The notes below the pieces were generated by a model. It had not been told where the DNA came from. It saw only the letters and a list, made by a program, of their open reading frames with translations, and made no database searches. From positions 1-22,208 of the forward strand of contig SFGO01000076.1 in the NCBI GenBank assembly GCA_004556545.1: 22,208 nt of DNA, written 5' to 3'. Below, in pieces: positions 7,105-13,741 of the stretch; the first letter of the stretch is position 1, and the number at the start of each line of letters is the position of its first letter. Source of the stretch: Clostridiales bacterium (GTDB lineage: Bacteria; Bacillota; Clostridia; Christensenellales; Aristaeellaceae). The position numbers were made by a program, and so were the translations under genes.

Positions 7105-7110
7105 AGGAGA
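7105..7110 (+). promoter_or_regulatory. Ribosome binding site deciding the nfnA start
   Basis: AGGAGA (7105-7110) lies three bases before an ATG at 7114 and nine bases before a second in-frame ATG at 7120. The latter spacing is normal, so 7120 (protein beginning MNRILE) is preferred. Confidence 0.6.
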
Positions 7111-7119
7111 CTGATGCGC

Positions 7120-7968
7120 ATGAATCGGATCCTGGAACGGGAGGCGCTCAACCCGACGGTCACGCGGCTGAAGGTGGAAGCTCCGCTGATCGCCCGCAAG
7201 GCCGAGCCCGGACAGTTCGTCATTCTGCGGACGGATGAGGACGGCGAGCGGATCCCGCTGACCGTAGCGGATTTCGACCGGGAGGAAGGCAGCGTTACCG
7301 TTATTTTTCAGGTGGTAGGCGCAACGACGGAGAAACTGAACCATCTCAAGCCGGGCGATAGGCTCCACGACTTCGTAGGGCCGCTGGGCCGCGCCACGCA
7401 CACCGAGGGCCTGAAAAAAGTAGCCGTGGTCGGCGGCGGCGTGGGCTGCGCCATCGCGTACCCCGTGACCAAAAAGCTGCATGAGCAGGGCTGCGAGGTA
7501 CACGCCATCGTCGGCTTCCGCAGCCGGGATCTGGTCATTCTGGAAAAGGAATTCCGTCAGTCCAGCAGCCGCTTTGTTCCCATGAGCGACGACGGCTCCT
7601 TTGGCGAAAAGGGCCTTGTGACCGACGCGCTACGCAAGCTGATCGAAAGCGGCGAGCAGTACGACGAGGTCATCACCATCGGGCCGCTGATCATGATGAA
7701 ATTCGTCTGCAAGCTGACGAAGGAATTCGGCGTGAAGACCGTGGCCAGCATGAACCCCATCATGATCGACGGCACGGGCATGTGCGGCGGCTGCCGCCTG
7801 ACCGTGGGCGGCAAAATGCGCTTCGCCTGCGTGGACGGCCCGGAGTTCGACGGCCATGAGATCGACTTTGACGAGGCCATGGCCCGCAACGCCGCCTACC
7901 GGGATTTCGAGCGTCATGCCTATGAAGAAGCCTGCAACCTTTTCAAGGGGGTGAAGACCGATGCATAA
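7120..7968 (+). CDS. nfnA: NADH-dependent ferredoxin:NADP+ oxidoreductase, small subunit NfnA (SudB type)
   Basis: 282 residues, the usual length. A ferredoxin-reductase-type FAD domain has RIPLT at 44-48, the NAD-binding domain has VVGGGVGC (103-110) and a C-terminal IGP motif (187-189), and a [2Fe-2S] site is formed by Asp218, Cys222, Cys225 and Cys237 (the D-x3-C-x2-C...C pattern typical of NfnA). With NfnB it forms a cytosolic complex that bifurcates electrons from NADPH to ferredoxin and NAD+, or runs in reverse to make NADPH. The stop overlaps the start of nfnB by eight bases, so the two are translationally coupled. The same family includes sulfide dehydrogenase and dihydroorotate dehydrogenase electron-transfer subunits; the NfnB partner decides for Nfn. 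Confidence 0.9.
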   Translation: MNRILEREALNPTVTRLKVEAPLIARKAEPGQFVILRTDEDGERIPLTVADFDREEGSVTVIFQVVGATTEKLNHLKPGDRLHDFVGPLGRATHTEGLKKVAVVGGGVGCAIAYPVTKKLHEQGCEVHAIVGFRSRDLVILEKEFRQSSSRFVPMSDDGSFGEKGLVTDALRKLIESGEQYDEVITIGPLIMMKFVCKLTKEFGVKTVASMNPIMIDGTGMCGGCRLTVGGKMRFACVDGPEFDGHEIDFDEAMARNAAYRDFERHAYEEACNLFKGVKTDA

Positions 7969-9346
7969 TCCCTCCAAGCAGAAGACCCCCATGCCCGTTC
8001 AGGAGCCGGAAGTCCGCAGCCGCAACTTTGACGAGGTGGCGCTGGGCTACACCGAGGAGCAGGCCGTCTCCGAGGCCCGGCGCTGCCTGAACTGCCGCAA
8101 CAGGCCCTGCGTGGGCGGCTGCCCGGTCAGTATCAACATTCCCGCCTTTCTCCATGAAGTAGCCGAGCGCAACTTTGAGGGCGCTTACGAGATCCTTTCC
8201 CGCTCCACGTCCCTGCCTGCGGTCTGCGGCCGGGTCTGCCCCCAGGAAAGCCAGTGCGAAAGCCGCTGCGTCTGCGGTATCAAGGGCGAGCCGGTGGCCA
8301 TCGGCCGTCTGGAGCGCTTCGTGGCCGACTGGCACAGCGATCACGCCGCCGAGAAGCCCGCGCGGCCCGCGCCCAACGGCCACAAGGTCGCTGTGATCGG
8401 CTCCGGCCCCTCCGGCCTGAGTTGCGCCGGAGAGCTGGCGAAGAAGGGCTATGCGGTAACCATCTTCGAGGCCCTGCATCTGGCGGGCGGCGTGCTGGTG
8501 TACGGCATCCCAGAGTTCCGCCTGCCCAAGCGCATCGTGCGCCGGGAGATCGAGAGCCTGCAGGCGCTGGGCGTGGATATTGAGACCAACGTGGTCATCG
8601 GTAAGACCCTGACCATCGACGAGCTGCAAAAGGAATACGGCTTCGAGGCCGTGTTCATCGGCAGCGGCGCGGGCCTGCCCAAGTTCATGGGCATCCCCGG
8701 CGAAAGCTGGAAGGGCGTTTACTCCGCCAACGAATTTTTGACCCGTATCAATCTGATGAAGGCCTACCGTCCCGACAGCGCCACCCCCGTGCAGCACGGA
8801 CAAAAGGTAGCTGTCGTGGGCGGCGGCAACGTGGCGATGGACGCGGCCCGCTGCGCCCGCCGTCTGGGCGCGGAGGTCACAATCGTCTACCGCCGCACCG
8901 AGGCCGAGCTGCCCGCCCGGAAGGAAGAGGTGGAGCACGCCAAGGAAGAGGGCATTGCGTTCCGCTTCCTGACCAATCCGCTGGAGATTCTGGCGGACGA
9001 ACAGGGCTGGGTGCGGAGCATCCGCTGTCAGGAAATGGCGCTGGGCGAGCCTGACGCTTCCGGCCGCCGCCGTCCGGTGCCGGTGGAGGGCAGCGAGATG
9101 GAGCTGCCCATGGACTGCGTGATTATGGCGCTGGGCACCTCGCCCAATCCGCTCATCAAATCCACCACCGAGGGGCTGGAAACGCAGAAGTGGGGCGGCA
9201 TCGTAGCCGATGCGGACACAGGGCTTACCTCCCGGCCGGGCGTATATGCCGGCGGCGACGCCGTTTCCGGCGCGGCCACGGTGATTCTGGCCATGGGCGC
9301 GGGCAAGGCCGCCGCCGCCGCCATCGACCGGCAGCTCATGGGCTGA
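7961..9346 (+). CDS. nfnB: NADH-dependent ferredoxin:NADP+ oxidoreductase, large subunit NfnB (SudA/GltD-like)
   Basis: 461 residues. The N-terminal part has two cysteine clusters (CLNCRNRPCVGGCP at 42-55; Cys89, Cys93, Cys99, Cys103 in the RVCPQESQCESRC segment) for [4Fe-4S] centres. An FAD-binding motif VIGSGPSG follows at 145-152, then a nucleotide-binding motif VVGGGNVAMDAARCARR near 285-300, and the closing VYAGGDAVSGAATVILAMG segment. In Nfn this FAD is the bifurcating flavin. The protein resembles glutamate synthase small subunit, but no large subunit is near and it overlaps nfnA, which makes Nfn the better call. Its job would be to balance NADH, NADPH and reduced ferredoxin, which fits the neighbouring malate dehydrogenase and Hdr-Flx-Frd genes. 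Confidence 0.93.
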   Translation: MHNPSKQKTPMPVQEPEVRSRNFDEVALGYTEEQAVSEARRCLNCRNRPCVGGCPVSINIPAFLHEVAERNFEGAYEILSRSTSLPAVCGRVCPQESQCESRCVCGIKGEPVAIGRLERFVADWHSDHAAEKPARPAPNGHKVAVIGSGPSGLSCAGELAKKGYAVTIFEALHLAGGVLVYGIPEFRLPKRIVRREIESLQALGVDIETNVVIGKTLTIDELQKEYGFEAVFIGSGAGLPKFMGIPGESWKGVYSANEFLTRINLMKAYRPDSATPVQHGQKVAVVGGGNVAMDAARCARRLGAEVTIVYRRTEAELPARKEEVEHAKEEGIAFRFLTNPLEILADEQGWVRSIRCQEMALGEPDASGRRRPVPVEGSEMELPMDCVIMALGTSPNPLIKSTTEGLETQKWGGIVADADTGLTSRPGVYAGGDAVSGAATVILAMGAGKAAAAAIDRQLMG

Positions 9347-9366
9347 CCCGGGCAAAAAGTGGAGGT

Positions 9367-9412
9367 GCAGGAGGCACTGCCTCCTGCCGGGGTTATAGGG
9401 GCGGAGCCCCTA
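9367..9412 (+). repeat. Two consecutive GC hairpins after nfnB
   Basis: GCAGGAGGC-ACT-GCCTCCTGC (9367-9387) is followed by TAGGGGC-GGA-GCCCCTA (9396-9412). They resemble the H1-type hairpins of the repeat family and may end the nfn transcript, although no T-run follows. Confidence 0.6.
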
Positions 9413-9503
9413 ACCCTTGTGCCGCAGCACGTTTCCCGCAAACCAGCTTAAGGGTGCGCAGCACCGAGGACGAGGACAGCCCGAAGGGCTACCGCAGTCC
9501 GAA

Positions 9504-9526
9504 GCCCGCCACGCCATGTGGCGGGC
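9504..9526. repeat. Perfect 9-base stem hairpin
   Basis: GCCCGCCAC (9504-9512), five-base loop, GTGGCGGGC (9518-9526). No T-run on either strand; function unknown. Confidence 0.55.
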
Positions 9527-9589
9527 CGCAAAGAGTTTGAAGGGCTGAATAACGCTGCAACCGTTGAAAATGCTTGCTTTTTCAAATCG

Positions 9590-9618
9590 TTCATATCCTT
9601 ATTGATAAGGGATATATA
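9590..9618 (+). promoter_or_regulatory. Weak promoter-like sequence and palindrome before mdh
   Basis: TTCATA (9590-9595) and TATATA (9613-9618) are 17 bases apart in the only AT-rich part of this gap. They coincide with an imperfect inverted repeat (ATATCC at 9593-9598, GGATAT at 9610-9615) that could be an operator covering the promoter. The -35 match is poor. Confidence 0.3.
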
Positions 9619-9688
9619 AAATTGATTATTGCAAAAAAGCGCGTTTTGCGGGAAAATAAGACGAATCACGAAGGAAGGGGTTATTTTT

Positions 9689-10633
9689 ATGAACAAAATC
9701 ACGATCATCGGAGCGGGCAAGGTCGGTTCCACTATCGCGTATACGCTGTCTGTCATGAATCTGGCCAAGGACATCGTCATGATTGACATCAACCACGAGC
9801 TGGCGCTGGGCGAAGCGCTGGATATCCGGCAGGGCACGCCGTTCTCCAGCAACTGCAGCGTCTATGCGGGCGATTATCCGGACGCCGCCAACTCCAACAT
9901 CGTGGTCATTACCTCCGGCGTAGCCCGGAAGCCCGGTCAGAGCCGTCTGGAACTGGCCCAGACCAACGTGAACATCATGAAGTCCATCATGCCCCAGATC
10001 ACCAAATATGCGTCTGACGCCATGTACATCATCGTCAGCAATCCCGTCGACGTGCTGACCTATCAGTGGTGCAAGCGCTCCGGCCTGCCGGAGAACCACA
10101 TCATCGGTTCCGGCACCATTCTGGACACCGCCCGCCTGAAGGCCCGCCTGTCCGAGTACTACAACATCAGCCAGAGCAACGTGCATGCCTACGTCTTCGG
10201 CGAGCACGGCGATTCCTCTTTCGTGCCGTGGAGTCTGGCCAACATCTCCAACATTCCCGTCACGGAATTCCGCAACAAGGTAGAGGGCGACATGTCCATG
10301 GCTCCCGAGCTGAACACCGCTGACGTGGAGCAGTACATCCGCAAGTCCGGCGGACGGGTCATCGCCCGCAAAGGCGCTACCTTCTACGCCGTGGCCGTGT
10401 CCGTGTGCCACATCTGCAAGTGCCTGCTGGACGGCATGGACACGACCCTGACCGTTTCCACCATGATGCACGGCGAATACGGCATCGACGACGTGTGCCT
10501 CAGCGTGCTGAACACCGTGGGCTGGGAAGGCGTACACTCCAAGCTGCTGGCTCCCCTCACCGAGGAAGAGACCGGTCTGCTCCAGCACAGCGCGTCCGTG
10601 CTGAAGGACGTCATCAGCAATCTGGACATCTGA
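9689..10633 (+). CDS. mdh: Malate dehydrogenase of the lactate dehydrogenase structural type
   Basis: 314 residues. The overall sequence is LDH-like: GAGKVGSTIAY (8-18), SNPVDVLTY (117-125), GSGTILDTARL (140-150), and the catalytic histidine in GEHGDSS (His173) with Asp146 and Arg149. The residue that sets substrate choice, however, is Arg80 in GVARKPGQSR (77-86). Aligned with Bacillus stearothermophilus LDH (ANQKPGETR) it replaces Gln102. Arg at this place is the malate dehydrogenase signature, and the Q102R change is known to convert that LDH to a malate dehydrogenase. The next gene, 27 bases on, is fumarase, and fumarate reductase lies further downstream, so NADH-dependent reduction of oxaloacetate to malate is the likely reaction. 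A homology-only annotation would read L-lactate dehydrogenase. ATG 9689 follows AAGGAAGGGG. Confidence 0.8.
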   Translation: MNKITIIGAGKVGSTIAYTLSVMNLAKDIVMIDINHELALGEALDIRQGTPFSSNCSVYAGDYPDAANSNIVVITSGVARKPGQSRLELAQTNVNIMKSIMPQITKYASDAMYIIVSNPVDVLTYQWCKRSGLPENHIIGSGTILDTARLKARLSEYYNISQSNVHAYVFGEHGDSSFVPWSLANISNIPVTEFRNKVEGDMSMAPELNTADVEQYIRKSGGRVIARKGATFYAVAVSVCHICKCLLDGMDTTLTVSTMMHGEYGIDDVCLSVLNTVGWEGVHSKLLAPLTEEETGLLQHSASVLKDVISNLDI

Positions 10634-10660
10634 TTTCCAAGCCGCAAGGAGGTTTTTCCC

Positions 10661-12037
10661 ATGGAATACCGCATCGAACATGACTCTATGGGCGAGATGA
10701 AGGTTCCCGCCGACCGTCTCTGGGCTGCTCAGACCCAGCGCAGCCACGAGAACTTTGAGATCGGCGTAGGCATCGAGACCATGCCCGCCGAGATCATCCA
10801 CGCCTTCGGCATCCTGAAGAAGGCCGCCGCGCTGGCCAACCACCAGCTCAAGCCCGAAAAGATGACCGATGAAAAGACCGACGTCATCACCCGCGCCTGC
10901 GACGAGGTGATTTCCGGCGAGCTGAACGGCCACTTCCCGCTGGTGGTATGGCAGACCGGCTCCGGCACCCAGTCCAACATGAACGCCAACGAAGTCGTGG
11001 CCAACCGGGCCAATCAGCTGGCGGGCCAGAAGCTGGTGCATCCCAACGACGACGTGAACATGAGCCAGTCCTCCAACGACACCTTCCCCACCGCGATGCA
11101 CATCTCCGCGGTGATCGCCATCGAAGACAAGCTGCTGCCTGCCATCGATCATCTGGTGGCCACCTTTAAGAAGCTGGAAGCGGAGAACGAGGGCATTGTG
11201 AAGTCCGGCCGCACCCATCTGCAGGATGCCACGCCCATCAAGTTCAGCCAGGAGATCAGCGGCTGGCGTTCCTCTCTGGAGCGGGACGCGGAGCTGCTGA
11301 AGCTGGCCGTGAAGCCTCTGAAGGAACTGGCGCTGGGCGGCACTGCCGTGGGCACCGGCCTGAACGCCCCCAAGGGCTTCGGCGAAGCCGTGGCCGCGCA
11401 GGTGACTCAGCTGACCGGCAAGGATTTCGTCACCGCGCCCAACAAGTTCCACGCGCTGACCTCCAAGGATGAGCTGGTCTTCGCGCACGGCGCCATCAAG
11501 GCGACCGCCTGCGACATGATGAAGATCGCCAACGACGTGCGCTGGCTGGCCTCCGGCCCCCGGGACGGTCTGGGCGAGATTCACATTCCCGAGAACGAGC
11601 CCGGCTCCTCCATCATGCCCGGCAAGGTGAACCCCACCCAGTGCGAGGCCGTCACCATGGTGGCCGTACAGGTCATGGGCAACGACGTGGCCGTGGGCAT
11701 GGCCGCCTCTCAGGGCAACTTCGAGCTGAACGTATTCATGCCCGTCGCCGCCTACAACTTCCTGCAGTCCGCCCGTCTGCTGGCGGAGGCCATCGTTTCC
11801 TTCACTGACAAGTGCGCTGTGGGCATCACCGCCAACAAGGACAAGATGTACCACAACCTGCACAACTCCCTCATGCTGGTCACGGCGCTGAACCCCTACA
11901 TCGGCTACGAGAACGCCGCCAAGACCGCCAAGAAGGCCTACAAGGAGAACATCTCCCTGAAGGAAGCCTGCGTAGCGCTGGGCTTCCTGACCGCCGAGAA
12001 GTTCGACGAGGTCTTTCACCCCGAGCAAATGGTCTGA
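10661..12037 (+). CDS. fumC: Fumarate hydratase, class II
   Basis: 458 residues, the normal class II length. The sequence shows TGSGTQSNMN (99-108), HPNDDVNMSQSSND (127-140), the active-site His186 in GRTHLQDATP, and the superfamily signature GSSIMPGKVNP (315-325) with the catalytic serine on its mobile loop (Ser317). It interconverts malate and fumarate in the cytosol and needs no iron-sulfur cluster, unlike the class I enzymes common in anaerobes. It is transcribed 27 bases after mdh with an AAGGAGG site eight bases before the ATG. Aspartase shares the fold, but the close match to the FumC motifs and the mdh partner favour fumarase. The stop codon is followed at once by a CCAGGGGC/GCCCCTGG hairpin. 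Confidence 0.93.
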   Translation: MEYRIEHDSMGEMKVPADRLWAAQTQRSHENFEIGVGIETMPAEIIHAFGILKKAAALANHQLKPEKMTDEKTDVITRACDEVISGELNGHFPLVVWQTGSGTQSNMNANEVVANRANQLAGQKLVHPNDDVNMSQSSNDTFPTAMHISAVIAIEDKLLPAIDHLVATFKKLEAENEGIVKSGRTHLQDATPIKFSQEISGWRSSLERDAELLKLAVKPLKELALGGTAVGTGLNAPKGFGEAVAAQVTQLTGKDFVTAPNKFHALTSKDELVFAHGAIKATACDMMKIANDVRWLASGPRDGLGEIHIPENEPGSSIMPGKVNPTQCEAVTMVAVQVMGNDVAVGMAASQGNFELNVFMPVAAYNFLQSARLLAEAIVSFTDKCAVGITANKDKMYHNLHNSLMLVTALNPYIGYENAAKTAKKAYKENISLKEACVALGFLTAEKFDEVFHPEQMV

Positions 12038-12056
12038 CCAGGGGCAGTGCCCCTGG
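12038..12056 (+). terminator. Hairpin immediately after the fumC stop codon
   Basis: CCAGGGGC (12038-12045), AGT, GCCCCTGG (12049-12056) starts on the base after TGA. There is no T-run, so it may protect the 3' end or mark a processing site rather than be a classic terminator. The segment CAGTGCCCCTGGACCCC recurs at 12119. Confidence 0.5.
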
Positions 12057-12108
12057 ACCCCATTTCGCGTTCCAGTTGGACAGCAAACCTTAGCGGGATG
12101 CGCGTGCT

Positions 12109-12223
12109 AGGGGATGGCAGTGCCCCTGGACCCCGGACCGCGCCCGCAGGGCGCGGGGGTGCTCGCGGGAAAGTGAGCTGGCCGGGGTTTTACCGCCGCT
12201 CGGCGGAGGGCCTCGCGGCTCGC
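12109..12223 (+). repeat. Mosaic hairpin repeat, copy C
   Basis: Same order as copies A and B but on the plus strand, matching the orientation of fumC. It has an AGGGG...CCCCT arm pair (H1), CCGCGCCC-GCA-GGGCGCGG (H2, 12138-12156), the GGTGCTCGCGGGA box, a spacer with GAGCTGGCCGGGGTTT, and H3 from TACCGCCG to CGGCTCGC (12191-12223). The spacer matches copy E but not A or B. Confidence 0.8.
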
Positions 12224-12341
12224 CGGTCTGGTGATGTTCCCTGCCGGTTTCACCATTCGGTGGGCAATCCAATGGGCAATGCTACGAACACGGAACTGTG
12301 CGCTTGCGCACGGTGAGTGGGCAAGCAGACAATTTCTGAAA

Positions 12342-12377
12342 TACCGCCGTGGGGTTCCAAAAGGCCCCACGGCTCGC
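12342..12377 (+). repeat. Isolated H3 hairpin module, copy D
   Basis: TACCGCCG...CGGCTCGC enclosing the stem GCCGTGGGG (12346-12354) / CCCCACGGC (12365-12373) with a ten-base loop. The outer bases match the other H3 modules, while the inner stem differs on both arms in a compensating way. Confidence 0.75.
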
Positions 12378-12453
12378 TTGGGAAAATCAGGTATTCGGAT
12401 TTTGGCTGCAAATGGATATTTCTTGACCGCGCTCTGCGCGGGCAATCACGGGT

Positions 12454-12496
12454 CAAGGGCAAAGCCCTTGTCAGGGGCGTGGGGGCGGAAGCCCCC
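12454..12496 (+). repeat. Paired GC hairpins ahead of hdrB
   Basis: CAAGGGC-AAA-GCCCTTG (12454-12470) and GGGGGC-GGAA-GCCCCC (12481-12496), the second ending 23 bases before the hdrB ribosome site (GGAGG at 12520-12524). They may end read-through from fumC or lie in the operon leader. Confidence 0.5.
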
Positions 12497-12535
12497 GCAT
12501 CGTCCCCGTTCCAACAAACGGAGGTTTCATTTCTG

Positions 12536-13333
12536 ATGAGAGTAAGTTATTTTCCCGGCTGCACCCTCCGCACGAAGGCAAAAGAGCTTGATCTCCAGGC
12601 GCGGAAATGCGCGGAAGCGCTGGGCGTAGAGCTGTGCGAGATCGAAAACTGGCAGTGCTGCGGCGGTGTGTTTGTGACCGCCAAGGATGAAATTGCCTCG
12701 AAGCTCAGCAGCGTGCGCGCGCTGAAGGCGGCCAGAGACGCCTCCCAGCCTCTGGTCACGGTGTGCTCCGCCTGCCACAACGTCATTAAGCAGACCAACT
12801 ATGCCATGCAGACGGACACCGAGTTTGCCGACAAGGTGAACCGCTACATGGCGCAGGACAAAGACGCGGGAGAACCCTATCACGGCGAGACCGTGGTGCA
12901 GCACTATCTGGAGCTTCTGCGGGATACCGTAGGCTTCGATCAGGTCAAGGCAAAGGTACAGAAGCCCCTGACGGGGAAGAAGGTGGCCTGCTATTACGGC
13001 TGCCTGCTTTTGCGTCCCGGCAGGGTCATGCAGATGGACGACCCGGAGAATCCCCGCATCATGGAGGATCTGATCCGGGCGCTGGGCGGCGAGCCCGTGG
13101 TGTGGGCCGGACGCAACGAATGCTGCGGCGGCTATGTAGCGCTGGAGAACGAGCCTTCCGCCCGCAAGAAGAGCGAGAAGGTGCTGAGCGACGCGCAGGC
13201 TCACGGCGCGGATCTGATCGTCACCGCCTGTCCGCTGTGCCGCTATAATCTGTCCAAGTACAGCGCGGACGTGCCGGTGGTCTACTTCACCGAGCTGCTG
13301 GCGCAGGCTCTGGGCGTGGAGGAGGAAGCGTAA
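12536..13333 (+). CDS. hdrB: Heterodisulfide reductase subunit B-like protein (two CCG domains)
   Basis: 265 residues. Two complete cysteine-rich CCG domains are visible: Cys in FPGCT (residue 8), WQCCGG and CSAC; then CYYGC, NECCGGY and CPLC. In methanogen HdrB these bind two noncubane [4Fe-4S] clusters that split a disulfide. Here it is the first gene of a nine-gene operon and shares one base with hdrC (TAATG). Its acceptor is unknown: no coenzyme M or B biosynthesis and no DsrC gene is in view, and fumarate reductase subunits are encoded further along the same operon. Transfer of electrons to FrdB, or to a thiol linked with fumarate, is an inference. Start ATG 12536 follows GGAGG with an 11-base spacing. 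Confidence 0.88.
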   Translation: MRVSYFPGCTLRTKAKELDLQARKCAEALGVELCEIENWQCCGGVFVTAKDEIASKLSSVRALKAARDASQPLVTVCSACHNVIKQTNYAMQTDTEFADKVNRYMAQDKDAGEPYHGETVVQHYLELLRDTVGFDQVKAKVQKPLTGKKVACYYGCLLLRPGRVMQMDDPENPRIMEDLIRALGGEPVVWAGRNECCGGYVALENEPSARKKSEKVLSDAQAHGADLIVTACPLCRYNLSKYSADVPVVYFTELLAQALGVEEEA

Positions 13334-13725
13334 TGCAAACGAAGAATGAACGCCTGAAAGAGCAGGTCGTCCGCATGAGCGGCGTCAATCCGCTCAAGTG
13401 CATGCGCTGCGGCAAGTGCAGCGCTACCTGCCCCGCCTACGACGAGATGGAGTATCATCCCCATCAGTTCGTGTACATGGTGGAGCGGGGCGAGATCGAG
13501 CCCCTGCTGAATTCGAAGTCCCTCTACCAGTGCCTGTCCTGCTTCGCCTGCGTGGAGCGCTGCCCCCGCAACGTGGAGCCCGCCAAGCTGGTGGAGGCCA
13601 TCCGTCTGGTCGCCATCCGTCAGCAGGGCATGAACCACATGACGGCGGACGATATCCCCGCCCTGCTGGACGACGATATGCCCCAGCAGGCCATCGTAAG
13701 CGCCCTGCGCAAATACGCGAAGTGA
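13333..13725 (+). CDS. hdrC: Heterodisulfide reductase subunit C-like ferredoxin
   Basis: 130 residues with two [4Fe-4S] motifs, CMRCGKCSATCP near residues 22-33 and CLSCFACVERCP near 65-76, each followed by the usual proline. HdrC carries electrons between HdrA and HdrB. It overlaps hdrB by one base at a TAATG junction and is 16 bases from hdrA, as expected for subunits made in equal amounts. Its length is short, as is typical for soluble HdrC; there is no membrane segment. Confidence 0.9.
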   Translation: MQTKNERLKEQVVRMSGVNPLKCMRCGKCSATCPAYDEMEYHPHQFVYMVERGEIEPLLNSKSLYQCLSCFACVERCPRNVEPAKLVEAIRLVAIRQQGMNHMTADDIPALLDDDMPQQAIVSALRKYAK

Positions 13726-13741
13726 AAGGAGAAGCAGATCC

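Larger units (their letters stand above)
9347..9688. other. Intergenic stretch between nfnB and mdh
   Basis: 342 bases without a gene. The first 200 are hairpin-rich: GCAGGAGGC/GCCTCCTGC (9367-9387), TAGGGGC/GCCCCTA (9396-9412) and GCCCGCCAC/GTGGCGGGC (9504-9526). The last 130 bases switch to AT-rich sequence, with a 23-base imperfect palindrome (9593-9615) and promoter-like elements before mdh. Confidence 0.75.
12038..12535. other. Repeat-rich gap between fumC and the hdr operon
   Basis: 498 bases without a gene. It contains the hairpin at 12038-12056, a repeat copy (12109-12223), a second H3 module (12342-12377), a GTGCGC/GCGCAC hairpin (12298-12311), and a pair of hairpins (12454-12470, 12481-12496) just before the hdrB ribosome site. 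I find no convincing sigma-A promoter for the nine-gene operon; TTGACC at 12423 lacks a matching -10. Confidence 0.75.

Noticed and set aside
7961..9346. Annotation as glutamate synthase small subunit
   Set aside because: No large subunit is nearby and it overlaps an NfnA-type gene with the Asp/Cys [2Fe-2S] pattern.
9689..10633. Annotation as L-lactate dehydrogenase
   Set aside because: The specificity position is Arg, not Gln, and the gene is followed by fumarase. LDH describes the fold but probably not the reaction.
9626..12028. An 800-codon open frame on the minus strand
   Set aside because: Antisense shadow of mdh and fumC; low-complexity His/Gly/Val-rich product, no ribosome site.
12423..12451. 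TTGACC as the -35 of an hdr operon promoter
   Set aside because: The bases at the right distance (TCACGG) are not a -10 sequence.
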